Source of the DNA: Amphiduros pacificus
Lineage: Eukaryota; Annelida; Polychaeta; Phyllodocida; Hesionidae
DNA length: 64,000 nucleotides
Assembly: GCA_949316495.1 (NCBI GenBank)
Contig: OX439005.1
Span: 29,410,217-29,474,216, forward strand
Reading direction: 5' to 3'
The first letter of the stretch is position 1; each line of letters starts with the position of its first letter. The notes under the pieces are model-generated. The model made no database searches. It was not told the origin of the DNA and saw only the letters and a list, made by a program, of their open reading frames with translations. The translations under genes were made by a program, and so were the position numbers. Positions 42,071 through 55,136 of this stretch are shown piece by piece.

Positions 42071-44816
42071 GCCGTTTAGATTAAAATAGATTTTTAATTT
42101 CTTAAAGAATATATTTACACAAAAAAGAACGTTTTCTTGTTCAATTTGAAATATGTATAGATGCGAAAAAATGAGGTTTATTTAAAAAAAAAATTAAAAT
42201 GACGCATATTTTTCTTGCAGTATATTGGAAGTACAAACTAACAGTAAGTTCCAGTATATATTTTGGGCATATGGATTCATATTGGTTTGACTTGTTCAGG
42301 TCGTACAATTCAGGTGGATGAAGAAGTATACATTTAGAATTATAAGGTTTAAATATGTTTGCCTCTCTGCCTTGGATGCTCCATTTTATCTTGTCCCATC
42401 TCAAAATGCTCTTGATGTTGTGTTAGAATCTCCTTCTCCAATGTGAACGCCCTTTACCTTCTGTTTTTCTGCATCTTATCCATTGTTTATTCTTTTCCTT
42501 TAATTGCTGTCTTTTTTCCGTTGCCATCTCATTTGTCTACATACATTTTGTCTTGCTAATTTTGCTTATTTCTTAACGTTTTACATCATCATGATTTTTT
42601 ATCAGTATGTGTTTCTTTTTTCAGATTCTCTGAATATTCAATTGATTTTTCTCAGTGTCAAAAAGATTACGTAGATCATTTTATCTTATATTTAGTAGTG
42701 ACATATCGATGTTTTGGAGTTTTAATATTTTTAAGACGTTTTAATAGATTAATAGGTTCATATTCTGAAAATATATTAGCTTGATTAAAAATGTAATAGA
42801 CAATATAATGCCTTATCTTCCTCATGCTTAAGAATATTAGACAGTTACAAAGTAAAATTATTCAAACATTCTGGAAATTGAAGACCAAAGTGAAAGAGGC
42901 TCTTGTAAATAGATTTGTGTCATTCCCGTATGGGGGCGCAATTGTCGTTTTATTCTGGCATGCACATTGTATATTAAGCAGTACAAGTTTGTAGCTAAAC
43001 AATGTTGAAGTGGTTTCCTATTGGCTTTTGTCATATCTTGTTGAGCAAATGGATGAAATAAAATAAACACGCTTACTTTTCAATTACAGTTTGGATCAGT
43101 TCCACCAGAACTATTGGTAGACTAATAGACATGTACCTATTTCGGGGGCTGGGAAGTGGTGTTTCATTTCAAACTGCCGCCGGTCCCAACTTTCAGACAA
43201 GTTAAAGTATTCATTAATCGACATGAGATTGCCGTTGTTGTTGTAAGGGTCATAAAATCAACTTTTCTTTAACATTTTACAATTTCAATTACGCTTTATG
43301 CAATTTGCCAATGATTATTCTGTAGCTAAAACAAGGGGTGGTCTTACTTTATGAGACTATGTTCTAAATTTGTCCTTGAATGAAGATCATCTCGATCTTC
43401 AGCATAAAATGTTCAGCATAAAATGTTCATGATCGCCATGCTTTAACTTCAAATGAGTCTATTTCAGATCATCCGTATGCTTATCAAGCAAATTGTGGTG
43501 ATTATAGATATGATGCATGACGTCAACGGGATTTGACCATACCCAAAACCAATATGTTGCTTATCTAAACGACACGTATGTCTTGGAATGCCATGGAGAA
43601 GCAAAGCTTGAAACTATAAATGGTCTGCAGACAATGTGGCAGATGCGTGATAGCTTGGCTAATGGCCATCGCTTCGATAGTTAGTTATCTTGTGAATAGA
43701 CCCAAATTATTGTCGTCAAATTAGGATAGAAAGAAAATTTGTTTACATGTGAATAGCAATGTATGAATCATTCTCAAGTCTACGTACCAGGAAAAGTAAA
43801 ATGGTGATAGGTTGGTTTTCAGAATTAGATGAAACTACTATCAATGGCATTTAATTGTCTAAAAATAGAATTGTCATCATCTGTAATGATTTTGTTTAGA
43901 GAAGAATCGCAAACATGAATATAGGTTCAGCGATGGACACATTGATTGAGTTTAATTACGTTTGATAGAACACTTTATTTTTACATTTCCCACCGTCGCC
44001 ACATTGTTTTCTTTCTTTTTCAGATACAGATAATCATTAATAAACATGCACATTTTTGTTTATCATTACTTATTGTCATGAGATCAGGGATTGATCTGAT
44101 TGTTAATTAAGATAGTGGAGTGCCATTTATCGTTCAAGCCAGTCCGAATAGAACATTGCATGAGGGTTATTAACATTGTTTTACCGTGTTATCACACACG
44201 TTTTTAAAAGATAAGCTTTTATTTATGATTAAAACTTTATATTTTCAATTAATGCTCATTTAACATGCGTCTATTCTAATTTCCAAAATTCGCATTCCCA
44301 CCAGCTTCAGTACTATGAATGGCTATGAAAAGTGTTATCATTTTCTTAATCTTTGTGCAAATGTAACATCCTGAGTAAATCTTTCAAAGGATTAAGGCAT
44401 TTAGACCCATAAACAGGTTTTTAATAAAGTCGAATTAAGATTAAAATAGAATTAAAGCATTCATGAAATCACAGAGGTCCCAGGCTTTGTTTACAGAGGT
44501 TTGGGGTATGCTGGAATGATATATTGTCATGAAACTGTTATACAAGCAGTCTATCTCACAAAGCTCAACCAAAATACACCAATGTTTATTGTGTTGCCAA
44601 AAGTACCAAGCACTGGCTATACTCTTTTGACCACCAAGTGGACACATGTACAAAAGCATGTGACCTCTATCTGGTCTGTCAGGGTGTTCCAATAGGCCTG
44701 TACCAATAGACAAGCATTAATGGACAAACCGGCCTCTGCAAGCCACATCACTCCATTGTCCCAATCTGAAGGTGCCCCATAGTTAGTAAAACTTCACTAA
44801 GCAGGTGTTTGTACTT
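42071..44816. other. no gene seen
   Basis: AT-rich sequence. A minus-strand frame at 44441-44713 with several Cys and Trp lies here, but it lacks splice-site support. A direct duplication of cagcataaaatgtt is at about 43401-43430. Confidence 0.5.
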
Positions 44817-44945
44817 GATTTTAGCAGAAGACTCATCCACTTTCAAATGATACAGAAATCACAATCTTTTTGGGTATAAACATTTATATTACGCAAGGAA
44901 AAAGTGCACGAAACACTCATTTCATGAATGCTTTAATACAAATGC
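44817..44945. repeat. dispersed repeat R1, copy 2 (uninterrupted)
   Basis: Matches the two halves of 3790-4150 around the SINE there. Around the insertion point it reads ccactttcaaatgata without interruption, so it is the empty-site counterpart. Confidence 0.75.
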
Positions 44946-45644
44946 ACCTGTAAAGTTTAGGCAAATCTAAATAGATATGACGTGAACTTCCAATCAAGCA
45001 CATTTTAACCTCTATTTGACCACTTTGATTACCATATTAAGTGAACTCATTGAGTCTTTATCAACATATTAGCTCCCTTTGAAACCAACATCCCACCGAA
45101 TATATAGTTTTAGATGATTGTATGGTGATTTAAAAATGATTTCAAACATCTTCCTCCATTTCTAAAACATTTATTTATCTTTAATTGAATAACAGTGGTA
45201 GTTTTATTACCATTATAAATTTGCAATTTACAGTAAAAATATAATTATTGTGAGGTTGAAAGTAATCATGTTATTCTCATTGTATAGAAATTCAGATTTA
45301 TGCAGAAATAAAGGTTAAAACCGTAATTTCTGAACTGCGAAATAAGCTTAGGTAAAAATCAATAACTATCTAATTATATTAATTTTATACATTGAGGGAG
45401 AAAAATGTTATATAGATGATATTAAGAAGTTGTACACATCTATATTGATTATATTCAACATAAGAAAGCATGTTAACTCTTCGGCAAAATCCTTCCTCGT
45501 TACTCTATGTTATGCAGATCAGAAAGGTTTAGTACATCTTATATATCTTAATACTTGAAATTTTATCTGTGTGAGACACTATTATGATCAATAAGGCATG
45601 GCGACACTGTTAGGACCTACCGGAAATCATTATTATTTTAAATA

Positions 45645-45803
45645 TCCTTGTAAATCTGTGACTGGGCTGTGTTGACATGTCAAGGGCCTGCGATTTGACA
45701 ATTCAGTGGGGCAGCACTATATTTGCTACAAGTAGGTCTCATCATGAAATGACTGAAATAATGTTGAAAGTGAGGTAAAACCCGAAGAAAACAAATAAAT
45801 AAA
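45645..45803 (+). mobile_element. SINE family A, 5'-truncated copy
   Basis: Plus-strand body and tail only: ccttgtaaatctgtgactgg, then tcagtggggcagcactatat, ctgaaataatgttgaaagtg and a (AAAT)n-like tail. The tRNA-like head is missing, the usual 5' truncation. Confidence 0.85.
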
Positions 45804-46837
45804 TTTCATGCACTCTGACTTTCCTTTGAGCTGCATGTACTTTTATATTTAGACAGATCTTGGTGTATGATACTCAAAGGATAGATGCACCAAAAGCATA
45901 CTGTACCTTGTGTGGGAAACTGGCGTATATTTGTCTAAATAAGCATATTTTTGATATTCGGTGCAGGGTAGCTTAATAAGCAATAATGCACATATCCCGA
46001 CGACATGGCCTCAGACCATTTGTCAAATACTTTTATTCTTTTATTTCATTAACAAATATTATGACATGTATACACAAATATCACATTCAATCAAATATTT
46101 TATCCCTTTGAAAATAATTTAGAATCATTTGAAAAAGAATCTTTACAAAAAATAAAAGTGAAATAGTTCGGCACAGGGGTGATATGCGAAAGTAGGTCAG
46201 TACAGGGATGATCTGCAAAAATATTTCTCATAGGTGCAGAACACTCTCTTGAGGCACCAAATATGAAATAACATCACAGATTTATTTATGAAAACCTAGC
46301 TATTATACCACATTGGTGGGGCTACTATGATAAAATATCGTCTCACCGAATGCTTTTTTGAAAAAGCAAATCTAAGTGCTGTATTCCAAAGGTCACAAGT
46401 GGTTACAAATTCGGGATGAACATAATTGATCTAAATGTGTGTGCTATACCAGACCTCATAATTATAATAGGATTATGTATTGTCTATGTATTATTCTGAA
46501 CCATAAATGCTACAATTTCTTACATAAATAAACACATCTCAAAAGGTCGAAACAAAACACTTGTCAAATTTATAGAGGAGCCGTGTATTTCGTATCAAAA
46601 TATATAAATTTAAGTACAAAATTATACCTTTTCAGGCTCGGAACTTGTGCAAAACCGAGGTAAAACATCAGTAGCTAAATGACATATACTGACACTGCAG
46701 AGAAGTCAGTAAAACACCAGTCACGGATATTACTCTGCAAGCAATGTGGACATTTTACAAATCACAGCAGTTGGACTTGTGCACAAATAAATGGTATAAA
46801 TAACAAAATAAAGGATTGTATTTTTAATTTCACGAAA
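45804..46837. other. no gene seen
   Basis: AT-rich sequence without a supported frame or repeat. Confidence 0.5.
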
Positions 46838-46894
46838 CTAATCATATAGGGGATATACTAATCATATAGGGGATATACTTATCATATAGGGGAT
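46838..46894. repeat. 20-bp tandem repeat, three copies
   Basis: Unit atcatataggggatatacta starting at 46841, 46861 and 46881. Confidence 0.9.
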
Positions 46895-47404
46895 TGTAGT
46901 AAATATAGGTAAGAGCAGGTTGCAATTTTCTGAGATTGATTTAACCATAACAAATGTTGCACACACTTAATTACAATATCTAATGTCATGCACCTTTATC
47001 AAGTTTGACAAAGAAGCTGGATAATCTATATCCATATAAAATATCTGTAAGGCATAATGATTATTTATTACAATTATTAGTTTTAAATGGATTGTAATTA
47101 GCTTTGCCATACCAACACACAAATCATATCTAAATCTCAATTTAAGCTGTCTTTGGTGGCTTAAAGTAGGGAGAAAATATATTCCTTATCTTATTCATAT
47201 AGGCTTTGGCGTGAACTTGCATCAGAAACATAAAGCCGAGAAAGGTCCAAATTCAAAAGAACAAATAAGCATAGAAATACATCAAGTTGACATATTGACG
47301 ATATGGACCATAATCCCTTAAAAACACGTAGAAAATGTTTATTAAAGAGTTCGTGTTCCATCTGATATTCATCACACATACCGTAAGTAAAGTTACAAAC
47401 TTAG

Positions 47405-47920
47405 TATTACTTCACAGCGCATGGTCACTCCAAAGAAATGTGAAGTTATCAAACTGAGCATTTATCTATAGCACATGACCATTCCAGGGAAGTGTTAAGT
47501 GGTCAAGCTAAGCATTAATAATCAGCAAATTGTCATTAAAGACAAAAGTGAAACTAGTAAACCAAGCATTTAATTATAAGCAAATGGTTATTCCAGGCAA
47601 GTTGTTAAACAAAACATAAATTTTCGGAACTTGGTCAATCCAGGCAAGTGTTAAGTTGTCAAACTAAGCATTTATTTTCAGCATTTGTTCATTCCAGACA
47701 AGTGGTCAGTTGTGTAACTAAGCATAAACTTACAACACATGGTCATTTCAGGGAAATGTTTAGATGGCAACAATGCAAATGGTCATTACAGGCAAGGGTG
47801 AAACTAGCAAACTTAACAATTATTTTGAGCATATAATCATTTCAGGGATATGTAAAGTTGTCAAACCAAACATTGATTTTCAGTCCATGGTCAATCCCGA
47901 GAAATGTAACAAGGTCAAAC
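47405..47920. repeat. degenerate tandem repeat, period about 60 bp, about nine units
   Basis: Each unit has a core like ggtcattccaggcaagtg, then ttaagttgtcaaactaagca and a T-rich spacer, with many substitutions and small indels. It lies about 350 bp beyond the stop of the minus-strand GPCR gene, so it may fall in that gene's 3' untranslated region. Confidence 0.75.
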
Positions 47921-48267
47921 TATTCTTCCACGTCAGATCAATGTACAGACAAATGTTGATATACAAGAGTCGCTATACAATATCACTATGTTCTATATAC
48001 ATTAGAACTATAATATTATTTGATATCCACATGTTCACTTTCGTTGTGCCAATGTGGTCCGTGTATGAGGTAGCCTATTCAGGAAACTAAGGTTCTGATC
48101 TTTCCTCGGATGATATTTCCCTGCTCAATACTATGTCCTCGGTGAATTTGAGTACAAGACTAATTTCGCTTGGACTTATCATATTTAACATGGAGGAATC
48201 GTATCTAACACATATCGACTCAATGTTTGTGAACTTGATACGAAGGTGTCAAACTCTAAACCACCGT

Positions 48268-49650
48268 TTAGATGGTATTTATGTTGTCCTGTTTGTCTGT
48301 AATGTTTCTGGAGGCAGGTCGTGATGACCTATGGAGGGTGTCGCCGCGAATGTTGAGCTCCTGTAATTCCGGAAGTGTGTCCTCCTTGCTCTCCCTCTTA
48401 CACCCATGCGCCAGGAAGTGCACGCACGAGGGGAATACGTTTTTAAGGTGATGCCATATTCTCCCACATAGCCTCTTTGTGGCTTCGCGGAAGGACCGCG
48501 TGATCATCGTGTACAGGAAGAAATTGGTGGAGAAATTCACATAGTAAACTAGCTCCATCAACTCAGCCCATCTCTTCTCGGTCTGCGAGGGCATTTTATC
48601 CAGAAAATCTATAGAGATAATCTTATGTATTCTCAGAACGTGGCCTGGTAGGTTTAGGGCTACGAACACAGCAGAAACCACAAGTAACATCCGGGTTGTC
48701 TTCATCTGTGGACTGTTATTCTGGGTGGACTCCACGTGGGTCTGCACGGGCGGTTTTCTCTGGCTGGCCTGGAACTGTTGGGGCATTCTCTTTGGTCTGC
48801 GAGTTCCATTGTCTATGTCACCGGATCGAGACATTCTAAGAGAAGTGGTCCTGGAGGAAGCTGTCCTAGACTCCTCCACGCGAATATTTAGCGTCCATCG
48901 GTTTTTTAAAAACTGATAAATAGCCATAGTGATTCTGGTATTAAGCAGTATGATGGCGACTGATGGCACTATCAGTGTGATTATAGAGTCCACATACGTG
49001 ACATACCTGGTGAAAGTTATGTACCTCTCATCCTGGGAACACATCTTGTAGCCCCCCTGGTCTATTATCGTCGTTGTCCAAAGAGCATAGGAATAAAATA
49101 GGGCGGCAAAGATTGCCTCAGAAATGACAACTAGCTTTGCTCTGCGCACTGTGCACATACTTTGTCTTTGGAATGGATGACACACGACTATGTATCTCTC
49201 CACAGTGAAACTCACCACGATCCACACAGACAGAAAACTGGAGATAAAGGTCAGATACACCACGGCGTGGCAGATATAGGGCTTGTGGATGATATCAATG
49301 CGCACCCAGCTCAGCCAGGAGAAGAAAGTGGCAATAAGGAAAGCACTGTCTGAGATGGCAAGAGATGCCAGGTATATGCTGGACGACTGTATGCGCATGT
49401 GCGTAAAGACAAACACCAGGAATGACAGGATGTTGGTGGTGACACCTATAATAATGACAACTGGAGTTAGGTATATATAGAGGTACTCCATGACTACCCT
49501 GAACGTGTCCAGCTCATAGGTCATATAGTCTGGGAGGAAGGTAGAGTTGGATCCGGGCCCTTGCGCTCCCTCCGGGCCATAATTGTAGCCAGATTGATCC
49601 CCCGGCTCCAGTTCACGCTCCAGGCTGACATTTCTGCTGATGAACTCCAT
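48268..49650 (-). CDS. class A GPCR, peptide-receptor type (460 aa), single exon
   Basis: Complete intronless frame with ATG at 49650 in good context (CTACAATGG). The N-terminus is extracellular with N-glycosylation sites at 7 and 35. Seven membrane segments lie at about 56-83, 90-114, 126-150, 172-195, 214-240, 320-341 and 364-385. The TM2 Asp is in LAISDSAFL, and Cys127 and Cys204 are placed for the TM3-loop 2 disulfide. The TM3 motif is ERY instead of DRY. TM6 has ALNLPGH rather than the common CWxP, and TM7 has NFFLY in place of NPxxY. The long third loop and tail are Ser/Arg-rich. The stretch TVERYIVVCHPF plus the loop spacing resembles TRH/secretagogue and FMRFamide-type neuropeptide receptors, which expand in molluscs. 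The ligand cannot be named. It acts at the cell surface. Confidence 0.93.
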   Translation of the reverse strand: MEFISRNVSLERELEPGDQSGYNYGPEGAQGPGSNSTFLPDYMTYELDTFRVVMEYLYIYLTPVVIIIGVTTNILSFLVFVFTHMRIQSSSIYLASLAISDSAFLIATFFSWLSWVRIDIIHKPYICHAVVYLTFISSFLSVWIVVSFTVERYIVVCHPFQRQSMCTVRRAKLVVISEAIFAALFYSYALWTTTIIDQGGYKMCSQDERYITFTRYVTYVDSIITLIVPSVAIILLNTRITMAIYQFLKNRWTLNIRVEESRTASSRTTSLRMSRSGDIDNGTRRPKRMPQQFQASQRKPPVQTHVESTQNNSPQMKTTRMLLVVSAVFVALNLPGHVLRIHKIISIDFLDKMPSQTEKRWAELMELVYYVNFSTNFFLYTMITRSFREATKRLCGRIWHHLKNVFPSCVHFLAHGCKRESKEDTLPELQELNIRGDTLHRSSRPASRNITDKQDNINTI

Positions 49651-51134
49651 TGTAGCTGCTTCCCTAATCCAACCTTAATCCTTTCAGAAGCACCTTTGTC
49701 AGGTTGTGACAGGCGCGATCCTAATCAGCTAAAAGAAGTAGATGTATACATGAGTGCGTGATGGCGCCTTCATTAACCGCTACTAAGCCCACGTGGCACG
49801 TATTTCCTTCACTGTTATGTTGGTTATTTACATCCAGGAGAAAAGCACTCTACCCCGTGAGTAGAATGTTAGTGCACGTGTGAGCAGGTGACTTTTTAGA
49901 GTACCAAAACCTTTCCTTATCACAATGACCTCGCAGCAATCAGCCTTCCTCTCATCTAGACCGGATGTCGCCTATCTACACAGACCTGTGGACAGAAAAA
50001 AAACAGAATATGGCTTAATAAAAAACAGAACATGGCTTAATATCATATCAGTATATCTATATGCTTTTTCCACACATCACCTTCGTCACAACCTGTCCAT
50101 TTGAAAATATTTGGACGGTAATATGGGGGTGATACATTAATAAAAAGCATCTATCTTTCTGACACATTCTATTTTGCTGTCTATTAGAGTCCATGTCACT
50201 ACCTGGAAAGACTTCACTTTTGCCCAGACACGTGCTGGGTGATTCATTAAGTTGATATTTCAAGCATGGTGATATTAATTGCAATATAACAGTTAGGAGA
50301 GAAAGCTGACTTTTTCCATTGTATATGGTTGGTCACAAAATGGCAATGGGGAACCCGTATTCTGTCTGTCATCTACTTAATGATTTAAATGTAAGCGATG
50401 CACATGTGAATGTCTATTGTCAATATTATGTGGCCGGTTTAACATAGCAGCCTATGTACATGCGTTTGTTGGAGCATATGGGACCTTTGTAACATTATAT
50501 ATTCTCTTCTGATTAGTGCTTTTTGCTTAACAGTTGTTTGTGTAAGGTGTGTGTGGTCGCATATGTGTTAACTATCTGATTGGTTTGTGGCTTGATACAC
50601 TCTGACCGAAATCAGCAGGCGTCACCTAGGCCACAACATGGCCATGGAGAAACATGCAGTCATATGGCCGGCAATAAAATCCTAATAAATCTTTCAATTC
50701 CAATCGCCAGATTTATTTATAATTATATCTAATCTTGCCAGATCCGCAAAAATCGTAAAAATCCTTGTGATGCACTTATTTCCAAATGGCCTTCATTTTA
50801 ATAGTGCGCTAGATGGTTGCTTGGAGCTCAAAGCCAAGTATTAGACGACACACATCCTCGGCTTTCTTCTCTGCATGGGCAAAGTAGTAAAATCACATTA
50901 ATGTCTGTCTATCTCACCACATTTCATCCACCACTAGACAGAAGATAGCTAAACTGTTTTGTGAAGTGGCTTGTGTACTTGAGCACGATAAGCCCCCAAC
51001 TTAAGCACGCTACTACCCTCCTCGTACCAACTGAATTATGACATGTTTCTAAAAAATACTATCCTGCTTTTTCTTGTCCACAGAAATAAAGCATGCTCCT
51101 AATAAACACTACCTTATATATCCTTATCTAATTG
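49651..51134. other. upstream region of the GPCR, no gene seen
   Basis: Contains the presumed 5' untranslated region and promoter of the GPCR. AGCAG just upstream of the ATG could be a splice acceptor from a leader exon. No TATA box can be assigned with confidence. Confidence 0.45.
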
Positions 51135-51270
51135 GGTTTGTTTGTCAGGGGTTTTTACATCAACTTCTCCATTATTTCTGTGTCATATCATAAAGAGACC
51201 TTCGGATCATCATAGAGGAACTAGTGATATTAAGCTTGTGCTCTCACCAACTGCGCTATGGCCTTTGGCC
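51135..51270 (-). mobile_element. SINE family A, internally deleted copy
   Basis: Tail (gtttgtttgtcaggggtttt, cattatttctgtgtcat) joined to the head (gaccttcggatcatcataga, accaactgcgctatggc) with the middle missing and the B box lost. Confidence 0.75.
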
Positions 51271-52890
51271 CGTAAATCCTTGTCAACAGAAATCAATATA
51301 CCTATCTCTCATTGTCTGCTCAGGTATATGCAATGTTATCAAAATATGCCAGTCTGTAATTGTTTTCGCCTGATTCATAATAGGCCATAATGATATGCCA
51401 CCCCGTATGACTTACTTGTGGTATATGGCTCATGGAAAGTAATCATCAAGATGTCACTATGATTGTTGATGAAAAATGTAAATCTCTCAGTGACTTTTAT
51501 GGGATGTTAACACTTCTGTCGATTTGACAGTTTTACTTGTTTAGACAAATATTTTTCAGCTTCTTGATGAGAGACTCATCAGATCCTTGATTTCCTCATC
51601 AGCTTGCAGCCAAATGCAATATATTTTATAATTTAGATCTTTGAGGAATGTCCATGTAGTTTGGTACAGATACAACAATAACTTGCTTTTTCCATATCTT
51701 GCAGCAGACGTCCTTGAAAACCTGAAGGTTAACATATTGTTAATCATCCATTACATCCTTCTGTAGCTTTTATTGTGCTGACATTTTATCTGAATATCAC
51801 ATAACAAAATTCTCAAATCTAGGTAAAGTATAATGTTGAAAAATAAATGGAAGAACTTGTTGCTTGGGCAATACTGTTTAACATGCAAAGATGTATGGAT
51901 CCAAATCAATATAAAAAGTCACCTAACATCCTACCGTTATGGTGGAAAAACCTCAGAACTTTGACGAACTTTTGACAGGATTAATAATCCATTAGTGCAT
52001 GCGGAGACAGTATCTGCAGCGCAGAAATGATAACTTAGTATACTGCGCGGAGTATCTTACTCTTAGAATTTACAGTAGGCGTTCTTTCTGTTTTCAAATG
52101 GGCCCGTATTAGGTTTAGAAAACAAATGTGTATGATGTGTGATCCTGTGCTCGATATGACGATGTCTCATCCCGGTTGATCCCCTCACATAGCGTGCTAA
52201 GGCCCGTAAGAGATTTCTCGGCCAACTTTCAGTTACCACGTTTTAGTACTTTCACAGCTTGGCTACCACTTTCACAAATGAGTACAATAATTGTGAATGC
52301 AATCTCAACTGCACCCTATCAAACAGATTAATTATCCACGTCTATCCCTTACTCAGATGTGTTACCTTCAAAGCCAGGTAATGATAACGCTTTCACTTAT
52401 TGATATCTCTATGTGATCCCATCACAGTGAGAAACTCTCCATTTGATCTATCATACCCCAGTGATCTATTGTAACCCAGCGAACCTCTCCATTTGACCTT
52501 GTCCCATTTGACCATGTTGTACTTCAGTGTACTTCTCAATTGACCTTCTCTAAACATTGTGAATCTTGTTATGGTCTGTCTCAACACGGAGAACATCAAC
52601 ATTATATCTTATTTCAGCTTCCATCTTATTTCACCTTTGAAACTTTAGCCCACCAGATTAAACCTATCTATTTAACCCTGTTGTCTCACCACAGTGATAT
52701 TCTATACATTTTTCTGAATAGTAAACCTCTTCATTGGAGCCTGTTTGACAGCGAATCTCTTCCTAATAGCTTGTCTCATGGTAACCATAGGTACCTGTCC
52801 CCTCATATAATATTGTTACGTTCCGAAATTGTTCATATTCTCATGTTCCATCACGAATTCCTCTATAAAAATGTGTTTCATGTTTCAAAT
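51271..52890. other. no gene seen
   Basis: AT-rich sequence. Frames at 52393-52602 and 52540-52902 look like chance. Confidence 0.5.
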
Positions 52891-52955
52891 TTATGTATAT
52901 GATATCCTGTTCATCATGAGAACAGGATATCATATTTCAACATGTCCTTTAAGAC

Positions 52956-53019
<64 letters not shown>

Positions 53020-53073
53020 TATTTATTTTAAAGGAAATGTTACAACATGATGAACAGGATATCATATACATAA
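52891..53073. repeat. foldback: 28-bp perfect inverted repeats around a (TA)n run
   Basis: 52891-52918 is the exact reverse complement of 53046-53073. A second, shorter similarity (cctttaa blocks) extends the arms toward the centre. The centre is a (TA)n microsatellite at about 52960-53015. The left arm holds an extra inverted copy (gaacaggatatcatat, 52920-52935), which makes a small hairpin with the arm itself. Confidence 0.85.
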
Positions 53074-54700
53074 CTGTTGAATGTTGATGTATATAACAAG
53101 CAGTGCTGGGCAGCAACATATACCTCCTCTCCATCTTCTTATCCTGATACTGTTGCATAATAGCACATGCATTTGCTAGAAAATCCAGGTAGACATTCAT
53201 CGGGTTTGAAAGAGATTTGATAAAAAGTTTTGCTTCTCTGTATGTTGATATGATACAACCTGAAAGACCTTTTATAATGTGAATCAATTGAAACGAATGC
53301 TTTGATTTTGAGAATTTTGTATGATTTGTTGGTTGGTGGTTGATGTTCTGATGTCGGCTAAACTGTCCGGCGAAGCTTACACTGTTGAGCCACACAATGT
53401 AGGGAGATCCTATTCACGTGGTTAAATGCTCGGTACCTAATGAGTAATGTGCCTGCCTCCACGGCTCATGTCACCTGCCACACTTATTCAGAACCACATG
53501 GACAGGTCCTTGCATCATTGAATGCTGATAAGACACCACCAAACACAAGTTGTTGTTCAGGGACATTCATTGCCATATAAATCTTCTATGTGAAGTGTGT
53601 ATTTAAAAAGAGCACGGTCAGGTTATATAATCTATTAAGTTGATGTTTTATAAAGAAATGCTAATTTTAATTCACGTGAAATCTGAATTTCATGACCGGA
53701 AATAAAAAGATAGCGATATATATATCAGAGATATATCAGAGGGCTGCCTGCGGGACTCTCACAGAGTACTTGGATTGCATTCTATGAACTGTACACTCTC
53801 ATTTCACACATTTGTACACCCAACTTTATTTTTGCCCCCAAAATTAGGCCTCACTGCATACATTACAAATGTACAGATTTATACACCTCTCAGTAATACA
53901 TCAACAATCGTTTAAAGCTAATGTAACATATAACCTTAACTGGTTGCTTTGGTTGTTGCTTGCATATTACAGATGATATCCAGGCAGTTTGATAAACGTC
54001 ACTAATCAGGACCCTGACATGTTATTCCAAGCATGGTTGTTTTTTATGCACAACTTTTCTTTTCTTTTCAGTATGTCTTTAAGGAAGTTTGTATTAAGCG
54101 TCTTCTTTCCCAGATATGTGGTAGTATGTGTTTAGGAGTGATGAATTGTCATATAAGATGTTCCTGTTTGTACGGAAATGTGGTTCTAATAAACTACTTG
54201 GAGAGAAATATTGGCATGAGTGAAGTGAAATGCATATATTGATGCTTCCAGGGCCATGAGGTCAGTTATTGATTCCCATAATGTGAAGGAGACTTCTTTT
54301 TATTGTCCTGACGCGTTTCATCCTTTTTGGCATATTCCTTTGTTAAATGAAAGATTGCTCCATCTACGCCTATCGGTATTACTCATAGAAACAAGATATA
54401 AAGTGTTGTGAGAAGAAAAAAACAATAATTTCTGTACAAACTTTTTGCAATTGTTGAAACACAAATTAATTTTCCAGAAGGGTAATTTCACTGCTACATG
54501 TATTGAGATAATTTTCATAGTTTCATGATTGTTTTTCTTTATGACATTTGTTTTGATGACCTCGTATGAATATAAGGAAATACAGACTGAACCAGTGAGA
54601 CGAAGGCTTTAATAACGGCAGGTTTTGTCCGATAGACATATATGAATGTTTCTGAACTACTTCCTTCCGGAATAATGTGATACTTAGGAAGTTATGAGTC
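53074..54700. other. no gene seen
   Basis: AT-rich sequence with no supported frame. The minus-strand frame at 52949-53395 starts in unique sequence and runs into the TA microsatellite; it is not credible as a gene. Confidence 0.5.
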
Positions 54701-54797
54701 CGTCAGGTAGCATTATATCTGCTGCAAGTTGGTAATCGTCATAAAATTAGTGAAATAATTTACAGGTGACATAAAACCAAACAAAACAAAAAAAACA
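54701..54797 (+). mobile_element. SINE family A, 3' fragment
   Basis: The diverged body gtagcattatatctgctgca, the piece attagtgaaataattt and an A-rich tail with CAAA units. The head is missing. Confidence 0.65.
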
Positions 54798-55136
54798 CAT
54801 ACAGCATAACATTAACTATAAGAAAAGATATGGTACTTGATTACTCGATCAATATTGACGTCTTCTAATTTTCCGGCCACTGCCAATAAGTTATTTACGG
54901 CCACAGTCAATGGGGTATTTAAAAATATCTCAACGAGAAAAAAAAACAGAGGAAAAACGTAACAGAGTTTTCAAACCAGGACCGTGTTCATTACATGACT
55001 CATTGCTTGAAAGAGCAATAAAAGTTTACTTAATGCACGTTTATAATTTATGGGAACATATTGAGGCATATTACTTTGAAGCCTATGGTTAATGGAATAC
55101 TATCAATGGGATGCCAGGACCAATAGCAGGGTTTGG

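Noticed and set aside
44441-44713. 90-residue minus-strand exon
   Set aside because: Cys/Trp content looked coding-like but there are no supporting splice sites or repeats of the pattern.
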